From Watersipora subatra (taxonomy: Eukaryota > Bryozoa > Gymnolaemata > Cheilostomatida > Watersiporidae), in the NCBI RefSeq assembly GCF_963576615.1, contig NC_088708.1, positions 57,771,196-57,835,195 on the forward strand: a DNA stretch of 64,000 nt, in the 5' to 3' direction. Below are positions 23,301-35,922 of this stretch, one piece after another. Within the stretch, counting starts at the first letter, position 1. Each line of letters begins with the position of its first letter. The notes beneath the pieces were generated by a model. The model did no database searches and was not told the DNA's origin. It was given only the letters and a program-made list of their open reading frames with translations. The position numbers and the translations under genes are program-made.

Positions 23301-26300
23301 AGTACCATTACTTATTACACATAATATAAATGACGACACAGACATTTAAACCCAAAATTAAACATGGTTAATGCAGATGTAATAACAATGGAAGTCAAAA
23401 CAAACATGAAAATTTATGCAAGTGCTCATTTGAACTAGTATAATCATGAACTTTAAGATGAGTAATGAGACAGAGCGGAGCAGGAATAGAAATAACTCAT
23501 ACATTTGAGCATCCCTTGACATATATATGCTCTAGAAGGGTGCATTGGTTCGCTACATATATCACAGCATCATTAGTAACTTTCTTGCACCAGGAGATGC
23601 TAAGATATGCGAGGTTTGGGCAACCATCCCTGAAAGAAAACATAGAAGATTGATAATGGCTTGGCTCATGCAGTCAAGTCATTTTTTGAATTTACAAATG
23701 AAGCTGTTAGCTTCATTTGCTCAAAAAATTCATTTCATACCAGACTGTTTGAAAGTAGACCGAAGTCAAAGAGGTCTTTTTCGGAGCTTTATCCAAAGTT
23801 GTGTTGAGTTAGCAATGAGCATTAGAGGAACAGTTAGCAAGGCAAAATTGGATACAAAATGGCCCAAGATAACCAAGTCGGGTACGGTCTATTGACAATG
23901 GATAGGCACATGCAGAACAACGCATCAGCGAATTTATACACCCCTTTGAGGTGCGCCTAAGAAATCTAAAAATGCACTATTTTTACTTAAAACCTATTGA
24001 ATAATTTCAGTGTATATTCTACCAGCGATTCAAACCAATCACTGAAGCATCTTTCATGAAGTACTCAAACCTGTCTTTACGCTGTCAATTAAAAGACAAG
24101 TTCAATATATCTCTATTTGCCTCAAACACGGATGCCTTGCCAAAAACTGGAACATAAAATATTATTTTAAGATTCAGCCTCTAGACAAATCATTTATACA
24201 CTTTAGGCTGCTTTCCCTATCCAGACTGTGCACACTGCTGGTGCTCTATGATACACGAAACATCTATTTGACATTCAGTGTCTTGATTCAACAAACAGTT
24301 TATGCTGAGTCATCACTTATGCTAATCTTGCAGCTAAAGGGTCGCACACCCAGTGCCATATTGTTCAGAATGTATAATCTCGTATATGAAATTCAACTCA
24401 CGCAATCGCCTTTATACCAGCATCTGTAATCTTGTCACATGATTCGAGATCCAACCAGCGCAGACGATGACACATCTTTCCAAGATAAACACAAGTCCTA
24501 ATAAAAATGAATTTAGTATTCATGCATTTAATCAGCTGCTAATCTGTGACAAAATCAAAAGGTTAAGAAGGAGAAGACAATCGCTTGGGTAGTGTAATTC
24601 ATGACTCGAAACGATGGATTGACAGTAACAGATATGCAAAAAGAGCCACAACATAATAAGTTACAAGCACGCAAAAACACGGGAGTTATAAAAAATAATG
24701 GAAAGTTATAACCAACTTCCCAAAGCGCCATGCAAAAAGGCAAGTCATAATAACATTTTTGTTACTTCAAGGTTTTTTGTCGTTGCCGATGGTTTTTGGT
24801 TTCTCGTTTGTTATATCCTATATGTACATAGACTTAGGTGTTTCATATGCTATTGATAAAAATCCTATTGATCCGGAAGGTATAACAGGAAAAGAGGGAG
24901 CGTCATCGATATATAAGCTGCCAGAAAAGAGCTGGCTGAAGAGAGGAGTTAAAAGGGAGAAATGAGAAAAATAAAAGATGAGGGTTGGTTAATGTTGGGT
25001 GAGAAGATGCACATAAGGAGTTGGTAGGAATAGGTGGTGAGTGGGAGGGATAGATGAGTGGGAAGGAGACCTGGATAGGATGAATGAATGGAAGGAAGAT
25101 GCAGACGAAGAGTTTGAAGCTGCAGATGAAAGATGGAAAGAGTAGATGAAAAGTGGTAATAGATAATGAAGGGTGAGAGAAGCAGGTGACAGGTATTCAA
25201 GGGGGTTTCAGAGGGGCCACGGTGGAAGGGAAGTTACTAGAGGTGGAAGAGAAGGAGCCAGCGGGGGGAGAGAAGGGGCCAGTGGTGAGAGGGGGAAGTG
25301 CCAGGAGTGGGAGGGATAGATGATGAGTGGGAAGGAGACCTGGATAGGATGAATGAATGGAAGGAAAATGCAGACGAAGAGTTTGAGGCTGCAGATGAAA
25401 GATGGAAAGAGTAGATGAAAAGTGGTAATAGATAATGAAGGGTGAGAGAAGCAGGTGACAGGTATTCAAGGGGGTTTCAGAGGGGCCACGGTGGAAGGGG
25501 AGTTACTAGAGGTGGAAGAGAAGGAGCCAGCGGTGGGAGAGAAGGAGCCAGTGGTGAGAGGGGGAAGTGCCAGGAGTGGGAGGGAGAGGTGCCAGTGGTG
25601 GGAGACAGAGGTGACAGCGATAGAAGGGGGGAGGGGGTGACAGCGATGGGAGGGAGGGGTGAGAAGGGAGGGGTGACAGCCGTAAAAGGGAAAGTGACAG
25701 CCGTAAAAGGGAAGGTGCCAGCGAAGAGAGGGGAGGTGCCAGCAAAGAGATGGGAGGTGCCAGCGAAGAGAGAGGAGGTACCAGCGGTGAGATAAGGAGG
25801 TACCAGCGGTGAGATAGGGAGGTACCAGTGGTGGGAAGTGGAGGTACTAACAGTGGAAGGCGGAGGTTCCAGAGGGGGATACCAGCAGTGGAAGAAAGCC
25901 AACTACCAGGATTGGTACCGGAGAGGCCAAGATGGGATGAAGTAAATTAAATGTAGCAGCCGGTATGTAAAAGTACTAGCAATTACAAGTTTTATACAGC
26001 ACTCAACTGCAATCTATATGAGTATGTAGTAGCTTTATTAGTATAAAGTAGCTCTATGAGTATGAAGTAGCTCTATGAGTATGAAGCAGCTTTATGAGTA
26101 TAAAGTAGCTCTATGAGTATGAAGTAGCTCTATGAGTATGAAGTAGCTCTATGAGTATGAAGTAGCTCTATGAGTATGCAGTAGCTCTATGAGTATGAAG
26201 TGGCTCTTTGAGTATGAAGTAGCTCTATGAGTATGAAGCAGCTCTATGAGTATGCAGTAGCTCTATGAGTATGAAATAGCTCTATGAGTATGAAGTAGCT

Positions 26301-29300
26301 CTATGAGTATGAAGTAGCTCTATGAGTATGCAGTAGCTCTATGAGTATGAAATAGCTCTATGAGTATGAAGTAGCTCTATGAGTATGAAGTAGCTCTATG
26401 AGTATGCAGTAACTCTATGAGTATGAAGTAGCTCTATGAGTATGAAGTAGCTCTATGAGTATGAAGTAGCTCTATGAGTATGCAGTAACTCTATGAGTAT
26501 GAAGTAGCTCTATGAGTATGAAGTAGCTCTATGAGTATGAAGTAGCATTATGTGTTAAGTAATTCAATGAGTACCTGTATGCAAAAAGTGGCTATCAAGA
26601 AATCACATCATGGCAATTCAGAAACAATAAGCCTGAAGAGTGACAATGTTAAATTTTAGTTAATTCTACTGAATTGTTTAAAAATTCAAGGCCAGACACA
26701 TAACTCTGAACATCTATATATATAAATGTGAATATCTGTGACAAAAAATTTCCTTTGTCACGGAATCAATCTCGGAACCTCCAGTTCTGGAAGCACAGAG
26801 CTTATCTATAAGACAACAGCGTTCAACTGAGCTTAGCCAACAATAATGGTAAATATATTCATTACATCGATTAAAATATGCATGAAGACGCGTGACGCGT
26901 CCATTACCAGCTGGCCTCACTAGGTGAATGCCTAGCATTGCATGGGTTATAAAAGTAGCTTATAAACCAATGCAGGTAATGTAGTGCAAAGGTAATGTAG
27001 TAGGTAAGGTAAAGTGATGTTTGTTAGCCATTCTTTTTATTACCCGTGCAACACAGAGCATTCAGCTAGTCATTACGTATAAAAATACTATATACAGCTA
27101 AGCAACTGTAGTCAACTCGGATATTAGTTCTACTCTTATTAAAAACGTTGCTGAAGTTACTCAGGGCTTATAGCAGTGTTACCTCTGTCAGCCGCATAAC
27201 ACATAGCAGGGTTGGGAGGCCCATATATGAATATTCAACACTGCATGAAGACATGCTGTTTTTATAAAATTGCTGGTATTTGATTATGCAGACACTGACA
27301 GTACAGTCTAAATTGAAGCCATATTGGGGTGTGAAGAATACTGTAGACAATCAGGTGTAGCTCAACCTACGCTATAAAATAAAAGGTACTCTAAAGGCAG
27401 CAGAGCAGAAGAAGCTACTAATATGGTTACTATTAATACAACAAAAAGGCACAGCTAAAATTCTCAGAGTTTCAAGTTTTCAAGTACGAAGTAGATTTAG
27501 AGATTAAAAAGTAAATATTCTGACAAAAAGATACATACTTGAGCGCAAACGTCACGCGCAAAACGGCATGGCAAAACTATTGTAATACGAGCATGTGTAC
27601 CACACCTCTTATTCTTAAACAATACTAGGACTGTTTAGTTTAAAATCACTGAGCTAACATTAGACAAAGAATATTAGCAATGAATATAGTAGAAGTTACA
27701 AGTTAGCGGAACAACTTGTGTTGGTATAGGTACTAGTACATGTCATCAGGCCTTGAGTGATGCCAGTTATGACAACCATAAGCAGGTCATCTTACTCATT
27801 GTAAGTACAGAGGCCATTACAAGTGTTGCATCGTAAGTACTGTATTCCATGACTTCTGTTTATTACTCACAAATATTACGAAACACCCTATGATGTAGAA
27901 CATGGCGAAACAAATTGCCTGAAGCACTCTTTGACTGTGCGTGACACAGATTGACACACGAGTATAAATTGGGTGTAACTTACATGCTGGTCACCTGTGA
28001 GCAGCCGATGAGGATGAGGATTTCAATGAATGGACAGTGGTGGGCGAGAGTTCTACAGCAACAGATACACATATTACAGTCAGTCACTTTGTGTTTAACA
28101 GATACAGTGGATTTGACAGAGATAATCATAAGAAAAGTTTCTGGACAGTAACAATTGATTCCTTTAAGCCTGGTTCCCAAATCGATAGCGAGACTCCAGC
28201 GGTAAAATTGCGCAGCAAAATGCTTGTGACGCTAGACTCGGCAGCTTATGTTCACATAAAGCTGCATCGCTAATAAGGGCATAAAAATGTTCGCTCTCCA
28301 AGCCGTTTCGATAATGCTGACCTTCACCTGTACAGTGCATTTCGGAAAGGTTTTGCCTGTGGCTCTTCGCGAAATTTGAACAACGATAAACTCGTGCATT
28401 GTCGCCGCCAACTACCAGCGGTCCTCGGCGCACAGGTTCCCATTTCAACGCACAGGTTCCCATTTCAACGCGCAGGTTCCCATTTCAACACGCAGCTTCC
28501 CATTTCAACGCTAATAACCTGCGGTGCTGTCGCCTGTGCTGTGCTATATGAGAACCAGGCTTTACTAATAAGCCTGATGATAACTCCTAACACAGCACAT
28601 GCATAGATATGTGTCAAAGCAGTGCTTCTAACCAAGGTTCTTAGCGAAGCACAATAAACGCTACCATCTCTACAAAAATTTCTGTTAGCGGTTTCACAAT
28701 TTTATTTCAGAGTCAAGCAACAGGTAATTGCTCAGCTTCTCAGCTGCTTCAATCTCTCTCCTCCCTCCGACCTTCACAAAACCAGAAACAGCAATAAACT
28801 ATTCAGTTCCCTACACTGCCAAAAAAGTAGGCCTACTTGGCTCAATACTAGCATCAATGTGTCTAATTTTCAGGATTTTCAAGTGTTGTAGAAGTGTCTG
28901 TGTACAAAGTGAAAATCCTTATCTCACAATTGTTACCAGTAAAAACATTGACTATTTATGAGCTGTACAGGTTATTCCTGTAGGCTAATACTTTAGCATC
29001 AAGGAAGCAATGGTGTAAGGACTAACTTTTCACAATACTATTCATATGAAATCGGTACCAATACTAGATGTGACTACTAACTAGAGCTGTGAGTACATTT
29101 CATGTTGTTGACGATTGATACAACCAAATTTCATCAGTACCCATATTTACACTACACCTTTCATTGCATTTTACTAGACACAACCGAAACACTAAAACCA
29201 ATCTTTAACCTCCAAGAACTTGTGAGAAGAAGAATAAACATGTATTCTAGGTTGTATTTGTAATATAACCTAGACAGAGGGCATGCACTGGCTACTGGTT

Positions 29301-32300
29301 AGACAGTAGCTCTCTTGCTCTTTCAGCTAATCAGAATCAGTGATGTCAGACTTATGGGTAATTCACAAGAATGTGCCCGAGGCTTGTGGAGGTATGCAGT
29401 AGGCTACTGACCTATAGTTGTGCATGTGCATAGCCCAGCACATAACCACAGCATGTACCCTCTCGATTTATATTACAGCAAGGAACAATGATAAAATTAA
29501 AGGATATTGGATGCCAAAAAAAGTGAGTCTTGCACTCTACATTTGGGACAATGATTAGAAAGTCTTATGTGACACGAGCCTATCTCACTTAGGATCTGTA
29601 AATATCGGATCTTGTGCTACCACAACTGTAGGGCATCGGAGGTCAGCATGTCTTAACCTTATTTTTTGCAATAATTTAGTAGAGTCGCTATTTATAATAT
29701 GATTTAATGACTTTAGACCTTGCCTTCAATCGTAATCATAAACAAAAATGTCATATGACCATCAATAACCTGCCTTCTAATCCTAGAAGAAGCGGAGACA
29801 GAAAACTATGGCACCTTACAGTGCCTCGCGTTGCGGGTTCACAACTCGAGTTGTACAACTCGAGTTGCCGTGTTGTCTAACTCGAGTTGCCGAATTGTAC
29901 AACTCGGCCTGGGTTTATGATTAACTCGAGTTGTGTTATACGCAAACACGGGTTTGTAAAAAAGCAAAGTGAGTAACTAGGGTGTCTCATTTACAGAACA
30001 TTTACAGAAATTTAACAATAATAATTTAAATATATATACACATTTAAATTATATAATTATATTGGCGATATTTGCGCATATTTACTTCTATAAATATAAC
30101 GAGACAAAAAACAATTGAAGAATGTAAAAAGCAAACTAAAAAACAATCTATGTGTGAGGTAGGCCACTTCTTTTTCAAATGAAAAGCGTTATCTCTTTAG
30201 AACCTGACAAAAAACTGCATGAACACCGAAAATGAACATAGAAATTATTTCAACGGCGTTTAATGATGCACCAAAATAAATTCCATATATAGAAAATATA
30301 GCTAGAGAAAATGAAATGATGAGATGTTCTCAAGCCGAGTTGTTGAACTCGAGTTGCTGATAAAAGAACTCGGCCTGGATTTTTGATGAACTCGAGTTGT
30401 GTAACTCGAGTTGTAAACTCGGCACAGTATAATTCTAATAATTCGCTATTAGCTCTAGTTTTACAGTACATACATAGTTTAATTTCTATTAGCTAACGGG
30501 TGCCTATTGATGTACCATTGTTAATATAACCAGATCTATGGTTATCCTACCGTAATACCAATATATTGCACCTTACTTTTGAAAAGTCGTGTTGCGTGTT
30601 CACAACTCGAGTTGTACAACTCGAGTTGTACAACTCGAGTTGTGAACGCGCAACGCAAGGCACTGTAAGGCGCCATAGAAAACAGCAAGAGTGCCTTCAG
30701 GTTTCTTTCCGACATACAGCAAATGTCAGAAAGCAACTTGTCACAATGCTACGAGCCAGAAGGTTGGTGCATGCTAAGAACAAGCAAGAACATATGTTCT
30801 CCGACAATTCTTGCTCAATCAGACGCACCCAAGCATTTAATGTAACAATCGTAAAGTACACCCGCAACATTCAGGCCACAATGTAGTGCTCCACTGAGCA
30901 TGCCATGTGAGAATCAATTTTTTTCTGCAGGTAAGCTTCTCCAGATGATGAGTCTACCCAAGGAAAAATATTAAGAAAAAGTGGTGGCCGCTTCACTTGA
31001 GGCACTTTGTATCGTGTAGCAGTTTTACTGACAAAAGCGTGGCATTTTCCAATCATAATCTCGATCGAAAGATCAAATCAAATAAAGAGTATGAATTATA
31101 AAACGACTAAGGCACGTAAACCTGAAATACCTAACCTTTTAAGTGGCAAACATGTTTATTTTATTGCATGAATCACTAAATTTTAATAGTGGTCCATGCA
31201 CCCATGCCATGTAACATCATCCTAACTAGCAAAATAAGCAGGAATAGGCAAGTTGGTGAGACCACGAGTGTTTCTCTTAACGACATTAGCAAGTGGTTAG
31301 AGAGCTGAAGCCAACACACCAGTATCCTATTTTACAAAGGCATTTTTAGTCTCTTTTGTGATGCGTGATCAATAAGGACCATGCAGGGCAAGTGATAGAG
31401 GAAATATGAAAACTAATCAAATAACTAAAAGGGGTGGATGTGTGAGTAGTGTAATAAGGTGGGTGAGGAGAAGGAGCGGGGAAAAAAGGAACAAGAGTAT
31501 TACAGAAAGTAACACGAGAATGGAATGAAAATAAAAATAAGGCAGATGGGAAGAGGGTTGAGGAAGAAAGGGGGGGGGGGGTGAAGGGAACAAAATAAGA
31601 TACAATCTTATAACATACTTGAGTGAAAGGTCCCCGATGTGCTTACAGTCCTGTAAACTGAGTGACTTGAGAAATCTTCCAAACCGTGAAGAGAGGTTGT
31701 CGATGACTGTCGGGTTGATATCTCTCTGCACACTGAAGAGGTTAACATGCTGCCAGTTGCTGCCATCCAAAGCTAACACATTCCAGTACTAAAAAGTAGG
31801 CTAGAATTCAAACAGCGGTCTTTCTTCAACGATATCAAAACTGTTCACAAAAGTCATTAATTAATCTCATTGACAAATAATGTTACAATATGTCAAACAG
31901 GAGCAGGTTAGTCCATCCTTGTTGCAATGAATATTGATCAAACACAAGAATACTTCAAGAATTCAGAGAAATTGACCCAAGTGCCATTCTCTTGACTTTA
32001 CGCATTTAATCAGCAAAAAAATGACATCCAAATCAATGAAATTTCACAATTATGCCATGTCTCAAATTCTCATTGGAATTCAGCACAAAGATTGTAACTC
32101 CAAGTTTTTATGAATAAGAGAACTACCGCGAGTCAGCACAACTAACCTTAGACACCTGGGCACAGTGACAGACTGATGTTACATCGAGATATGACATTAT
32201 CCTAAAACAATTCACAAATATATTGATTTATGGCACCACATGCGATAGAAAACTATGAACAGAGAGTTGGCGTTTACACAGAATAGCATTAGAGCGCCTA

Positions 32301-34381
32301 AAGGGAATATTGTTGAAGATAAAATGCAAGTCTGCAAACTGCTACCTAATTAAACCATTCAATGAATAATCCTTTCAAACTGAATTCATGTTCAAAATAG
32401 TTTCCGATTACAGCTTTGGAGGTGATTTCACTGACAAAGAGCAACAAAGACCTCTCAGCTTCTTTGTCATCTGTACTATTTAGCATCCCTTGACCTTGAA
32501 TGAACTAACAAGCTACCAGCTCATCCAAGTTCAAAACCTAAGCTATTGACAAACTACTTGAAGTGGTATCTATTTATAACCTCAGAATAAATAGTTGTTG
32601 CTATGAAAGAAGAAAAGGCAGATCAACGATAACACAAACCCAGCAACACCTCAACTTCACATAAAATAATGGGAGAATAACATCGTTTTAGAATTGATGC
32701 TGCATCAGCTTATGATCGCTGATTGACAGAAATGTTTGCACAGACGAGTAGTAACTAGTGGCAGCACTCTAGATTCAATAGCTTGCATGACTAAATAGTA
32801 GCATTGGGCCAGCATTGCTAGTGGGTATTTAGCAATGATTAGCTGGTGCAACAGCCCAGCAACACAACTAATCTATTAGGAGCTACATTAGCTTTTGTTG
32901 TTGTACAACTTTATACCTGTTCAGCTACTTATTATACTAGTCTGATGCTGCCTTGCCACTAATCAATGCATGCTATTTACATGTATCTATTACCATCTGA
33001 TGAATGACGCCACCGCACTAGGCGCACTCTCAGATTACAATTGTTCTTTGTTTAAAGCGTTCAGGTAATACGGTTAACCCTTGCCAAGCACTTGAAAAAT
33101 GGCTTAAAAAAATTTGCAGTGAAAAATGCAACCAAATTCGCCACACAGCAGTGTATCTAGGCACAGCTATTATTGATTTATTGCACAACGTAGTAGTGTA
33201 TTCCAGATTTGTACATGTAAGACAGGCAATGCTATTAGCAACGCATCAAGTGTTAGATGCTTCCAACAGCTGATTGACACGCTTGTTAACTCTGCCATTG
33301 CATTGAGCACAAGCGTGAAAAATGATATAAGCAAATGGAAAAACTGGATGATGAAGTTGTATCAGCCTCCCTTCCTGAGATTATCCTTGCTTAGTATAGT
33401 AAACAACTATGGAATACTATTGCAACTTATGCCAATCACAAATAATAAACCATCACCCAATAGCTAGAAGCTGTGATAAACAAAATTGCATGAAAGTAAA
33501 GGATACCTGTATTGAATTACTGGTAGTTAGCTTAATAACATCAGTTTAACCGGAAACAAATTCTTAATAATTTTATTGTGACCTATCTAAATCTCTTATA
33601 CAGTCCCTCTTTTAACAAAGCTTTGCATCAGAGTAGACAGAGATTTACTAGTTCTAAATGTCTAGTTTAGCCTTATTACAAATATATGAATAGCCTACTT
33701 GAAGGAGTCATCTATGTAAGTCTCTCACTAGCCCGCTAAATATCTCACGTTTATCATAGATATATATTCTTACCTAAGAAGAAGTTCCTTGGGCAACTTT
33801 CTGTTAATCAACGCTTCACTTGCGGAGCCAATTTGAAATACCTGTACAAATCGTCACTTGTCAAAAGCAGCAACAATGTAGCATCACTAAAAAGCTGTTG
33901 TAGCTAACAATTAAAATATACTATATATGTAAGAGGTAGTGAATGCATACTTTAACCTATAACAGCTAACTCTTATTCTCAACCTTGGCCTTGAGTGTTA
34001 GTTAAGTCGCATCGTGGAAAGATAAAAAGAGTTGTTAAAAAACGAGTTTTTAGCTGCTGATATGTACGTATTTAGAGGAAAACTTGCTAAGTGATCTAAA
34101 CACTAAATATAATACAAGTCAATATTATTTATCATATTGCTAAATGATTTTTCTCTACGATGGCTGCTGACGCTCGGAACGAAGAGTTAACTAAAACACA
34201 TGTCAGGAACTATCTATGCACGTGTCACAAACTTATTTTTATAGAAATAAATTGCGCAGAGTAATAGACAGCAAAATATTACCTCTGATTGAAATTTGCT
34301 GGTAGATTTTGATTTGGTGTGTCCTCTATGACTCCCACCATTGCTGTGCCCGTTAGTGAATAAGTGACTGTCTTTACTCAT
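14341..34381 (-). CDS. FBXL20: F-box/LRR protein of the FBXL2/FBXL20 family, complete 13-exon gene
   Basis: This is a substrate receptor of SCF ubiquitin ligases. Exons, 5' to 3': 34283-34381, 33774-33841, 32147-32201, 31619-31788, 27984-28052, 24402-24497, 23503-23629, 21532-21606, 20592-20783, 15762-15806, 15119-15175, 14663-14875, 14341-14451. Phases close to 458 residues (vertebrate FBXL20 about 436). The start MSKDSHLFTNGH follows an in-frame TAA and a possible acceptor, so a 5' UTR intron is likely. The F-box begins at INRKLPKELLLRIMSYLDV, followed by WNVLALDGSNW and about eleven cysteine-type LRRs such as SLSHCELITDDG and LDNCPLITD. The end, YCRCCVVL, is a CaaX-type prenylation signal, as in FBXL2 (CVIL) and FBXL20 (CIIL), so membrane anchoring is inferred. 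FBXL2 and FBXL20 are not separable here; the symbol names the family. The intron between exons 9 and 10 holds nested transposons. Confidence 0.93.
16260..16489 (-). pseudogene. hAT transposase, C-terminal dimerisation region, broken
   Basis: On the minus strand the frame reads YRCLACPPSSVAS, is interrupted by the 45-bp MITE plus its duplicated 8-bp target, and resumes as ESPFSTTGYIDSDR. After an in-frame TGA (16326-16328) it continues as LLTERVELL and NVDLL before TAA at 16260-16262. The order LACP, S-x-SE, FST-G and LL-x-E-x-V is the classic hAT C-terminal dimerisation motif. The upstream part is cut by the P-like insertion. The nonsense codon, the MITE and the missing N-terminus make it non-functional. 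Confidence 0.8.
16380..16424. mobile_element. 45-bp palindromic MITE with 8-bp target duplication
   Basis: The insertion consists of a 20-bp terminus CATAGACCTATTAACTATAC, five bases TTATA, and the exact inverted 20-bp terminus. It is flanked by the direct repeat CTTGCCAC at 16372-16379 and 16425-16432. Dropping the insert and one repeat brings the hAT transposase frame back into register, which confirms the boundaries. It is a minimal member of the family also seen at 11112-11210. Confidence 0.92.
16498..18454 (-). pseudogene. THAP-domain P-element transposase (THAP9-like), degenerate
   Basis: Likely exon 1 is 18413-18454 (MENGATTSTGNDSK). Exon 2 starts at 18047 and holds a C2CH THAP zinc finger: FCCAFGC, the tryptophan of NKWIDAV, YSVLCSDHF and the AVP-type box KPAAVPRVF. 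A TGA at 17898-17900 interrupts the THAP domain where the family usually has tryptophan. The transposase core follows (SPKAYAYLRTLF, SLVVDSMAIRKQL, CDGAQAN) up to a stop at 16839. A third segment, 16776 downwards, contains LFDILN and YKLGQDHIETLF, the C-terminal P-transposase signature. The central part between CDGAQAN and LFDILN is shorter than in THAP9-type proteins, so there is probably an internal deletion. The C-terminus is lost at 16498. Confidence 0.8.
16498..18592 (-). mobile_element. P-element-like transposon (THAP type), 3' end missing
   Basis: The right edge is the 20-bp CATAGACC-family terminus (18573-18592), about 120 bp upstream of the transposase start. The left edge falls inside transposase coding sequence. 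Both edges are flanked by the same 8 bases, GGTACAAA, at 16490-16497 and 18593-18600. P-type transposases make 8-bp duplications. The matching repeat at the exact point where transposase similarity stops suggests that a copy lacking its normal 3' end was inserted. It sits inside the hAT element. Confidence 0.75.
19102..19185. repeat. 42-bp direct duplication
   Basis: Two identical adjacent 42-bp units (19102-19143, 19144-19185), each starting TAAATGTAAAGTACACCC. They lie in the F-box gene intron, just outside the hAT element. Confidence 0.9.
22730..23258. repeat. 21-bp minisatellite, about 25 units
   Basis: The unit is GTCAACTAACAAGAAGACAAA with AATAC and GTCGAC variants. It lies in the F-box gene intron between exons 7 and 8. 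Because 21 is a multiple of three, the minus strand stays open as a leucine/valine-rich 7-residue repeat (FLLVDFV). I regard this as a by-product, not a protein. Confidence 0.93.
25000..25900. repeat. Purine-rich repeat block with 269-bp tandem duplication
   Basis: The segment at about 25045-25310 recurs 269 bp further on with few differences, including the phrase GACCTGGATAGGATGAATGA. From about 25500 to 25870 a G-rich imperfect repeat follows, built on GGTGCCAGCG, AGAGAGG and GGAGGTACC. The plus strand is strongly purine-rich, so non-B DNA (triplex or G-rich structures) is possible. It lies in the F-box gene intron between exons 5 and 6. Confidence 0.85.
26030..26545. repeat. 19-bp minisatellite, about 27 units
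   Basis: The unit is ATGAGTATGAAGTAGCTCT with variants (GCAGTAGC, GCAGTAAC, GAAATAGC). Variant units recur in the same order in several blocks, which suggests amplification of multi-unit segments. It is intronic. Confidence 0.93.
26713..27069 (+). mobile_element. Non-autonomous Helitron-like element, copy 1
   Basis: It starts TCTATATATATAAATG right after an A and ends TTCAGCTAG right before a T, so it sits between A and T with no target duplication. A degenerate CCCGTGCAAC hairpin precedes the CTAG end. TC start, CTRR end and A/T insertion are Helitron hallmarks. It has no Rep/helicase coding. Confidence 0.75.
28167..28561. mobile_element. PIF/Harbinger-type MITE, 395 bp
   Basis: The termini are AGCCTGGTTC and the inverted GAACCAGGCT, flanked by the 3-bp duplication TTA (28164-28166, 28562-28564). 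A TWA-type 3-bp duplication is typical of PIF/Harbinger elements. Inside, at about 28430-28510, are four imperfect 20-bp units with CAGGTTCCCATTTCAACG. It lies next to F-box gene exon 5, in the intron. Confidence 0.8.
29807..30677. mobile_element. 871-bp inverted-repeat element with repeated XhoI-type palindromes
   Basis: The ends TATGGCACCTTACAGTGCC and the inverted GGCACTGTAAGGCGCCATA match at 18 of 19 positions. They are flanked by the direct repeat GAAAAC at 29801-29806 and 30678-30683. About ten copies of the palindrome AACTCGAGTT are clustered at 29837-29930, 30348-30415 and 30605-30645. Half-sites of the form AACTCGG also occur. No coding capacity is seen. The family is unclear. Confidence 0.8.
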
Positions 34382-35922
34382 CTCCTGTGAGTGAGTGACA
34401 TCAGATGGATAAACCTTCGTAATCTTGAGCAAAGCAAGTGTTTAGGCCTAAATGATGGCCAGAAAAATATAACTGTATGTGAGATGTGTAGTCAACAACA
34501 GGACTCGAATGAGTAATTCGTGAACGTTAGTTCTAATGTGAACTAATACTGCATATTTCCCATAACAACAATTAACTAATAAACTATTATCTTCTTGTAA
34601 AATAAAAATCTTTCTGTTTGTTTTAGAGACGTACGCTTAAAACGCAAACTGTTCAACATCTCAATCCACACTCAACTAGCTTTTATTATTGTGCCCTGCA
34701 TTGAATGCTGAAATGAAGCGCTATTGGTGTACATTTAAATAGGTCATAGCATAATTTCAACACCGATGTACATGAGGGTTTTTATGAGGTGCTGCGTATT
34801 GCTTGATGTTTAGCACTAATACTAAAGTTTTGGGGAAAGTACCGCTACTCGTTCCATCGACTTATTAAGAAGCTAAACCTTCAAATTAAATTATATTGAG
34901 TGTTTGACAAATCCTCGTTTGGATAAGACATATTTCAATTCATACGAATATCTTATAAAGCTCTAAGTCTATTTGTTTTTATGTTCATGTAACCAAGTAT
35001 TCATATTCATTTGATGAATATGTCTATGAATATCTCTACAAGTCTATAAGAGATTTTAACAATTGAGGATAATCATATACGTCTAGCTTGACGTGAGGGC
35101 AGCTTTCATCGCCATGAATTGTAGTCTACTTTTTTCAGTCTTTTTAGTTAGCACTATCAGCATAGTTATTTTTATGACAGATCGTAGTTACAAATTATTA
35201 TCAGTGGCAGACAACCCTTATCTAACCTGGCTTAACCTATTCATTTAACATATTACTAAATTATTTAACAATAGCATCAACCAAACCGGTACAGACACAA
35301 ACAAATGAAGAATTTAGAAATATTTTACAGATACCAAGGATGTATACTGTTGCAGTATCGCTGAGCATCAGCGAATCAGCCTAGTAATGAAAATAAACCA
35401 TTCAGCTCAAAACAAAACAATTTAATTATTAGATAGGCTATATTAAAGATATACATGATGCATAAGGTTAAAGCTGCTTTTTCTAGCAAACTGAATATGA
35501 AGTAGAGTTGTTGCCAATATAAATAATCACAACATGGAGAGTGGTGACCAGAGAGATTGCTAAGGTGACACAGGAGGCTCAAACAATATGTATTTCTTTA
35601 GTAAATTCATTGAAGTTCAGTACTAAGGTACTATAATGAGCTGAATAAAAATCATAAATACTTTTTTCAAGCAACGATATTCGATGATACAAAAGAGCAC
35701 CGCCTTGACTCTTTCAAAAGAGTAAGTTGACTTTTGCCTATCGACCAGTAGAAATCGTAAACAGCTAAATACTAAAATATGGCCAATTTTGTCTGTCCAT
35801 CGATAAACAAGTGGTGGACGTTACTATGATTGGCTTGGTTTCAATGTTTAGGCAGAGAATTATGCAATACAGTCTTGATAATAAAGCTTCTAATGGAACG
35901 ATTCTAAAATTCTTCCACTTAG
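34382..35922. other. Divergent intergenic region upstream of the F-box gene
   Basis: This should contain the F-box gene promoter (minus strand) and perhaps that of the plus-strand candidate gene. One frame, 35114-35248 on the plus strand, reads MNCSLLFSVFLVSTISIVIF followed by MTDRS, which resembles a signal peptide or signal anchor. I found no donor connecting it in phase to the exon at 35923. Nothing else coding is seen. Confidence 0.35.

Noticed and set aside
34160-34264. Plus-strand frame starting MAADARNEELTKTHVRN (34 codons)
   Set aside because: It is short, lies inside the first F-box gene intron, and has no donor or family resemblance.
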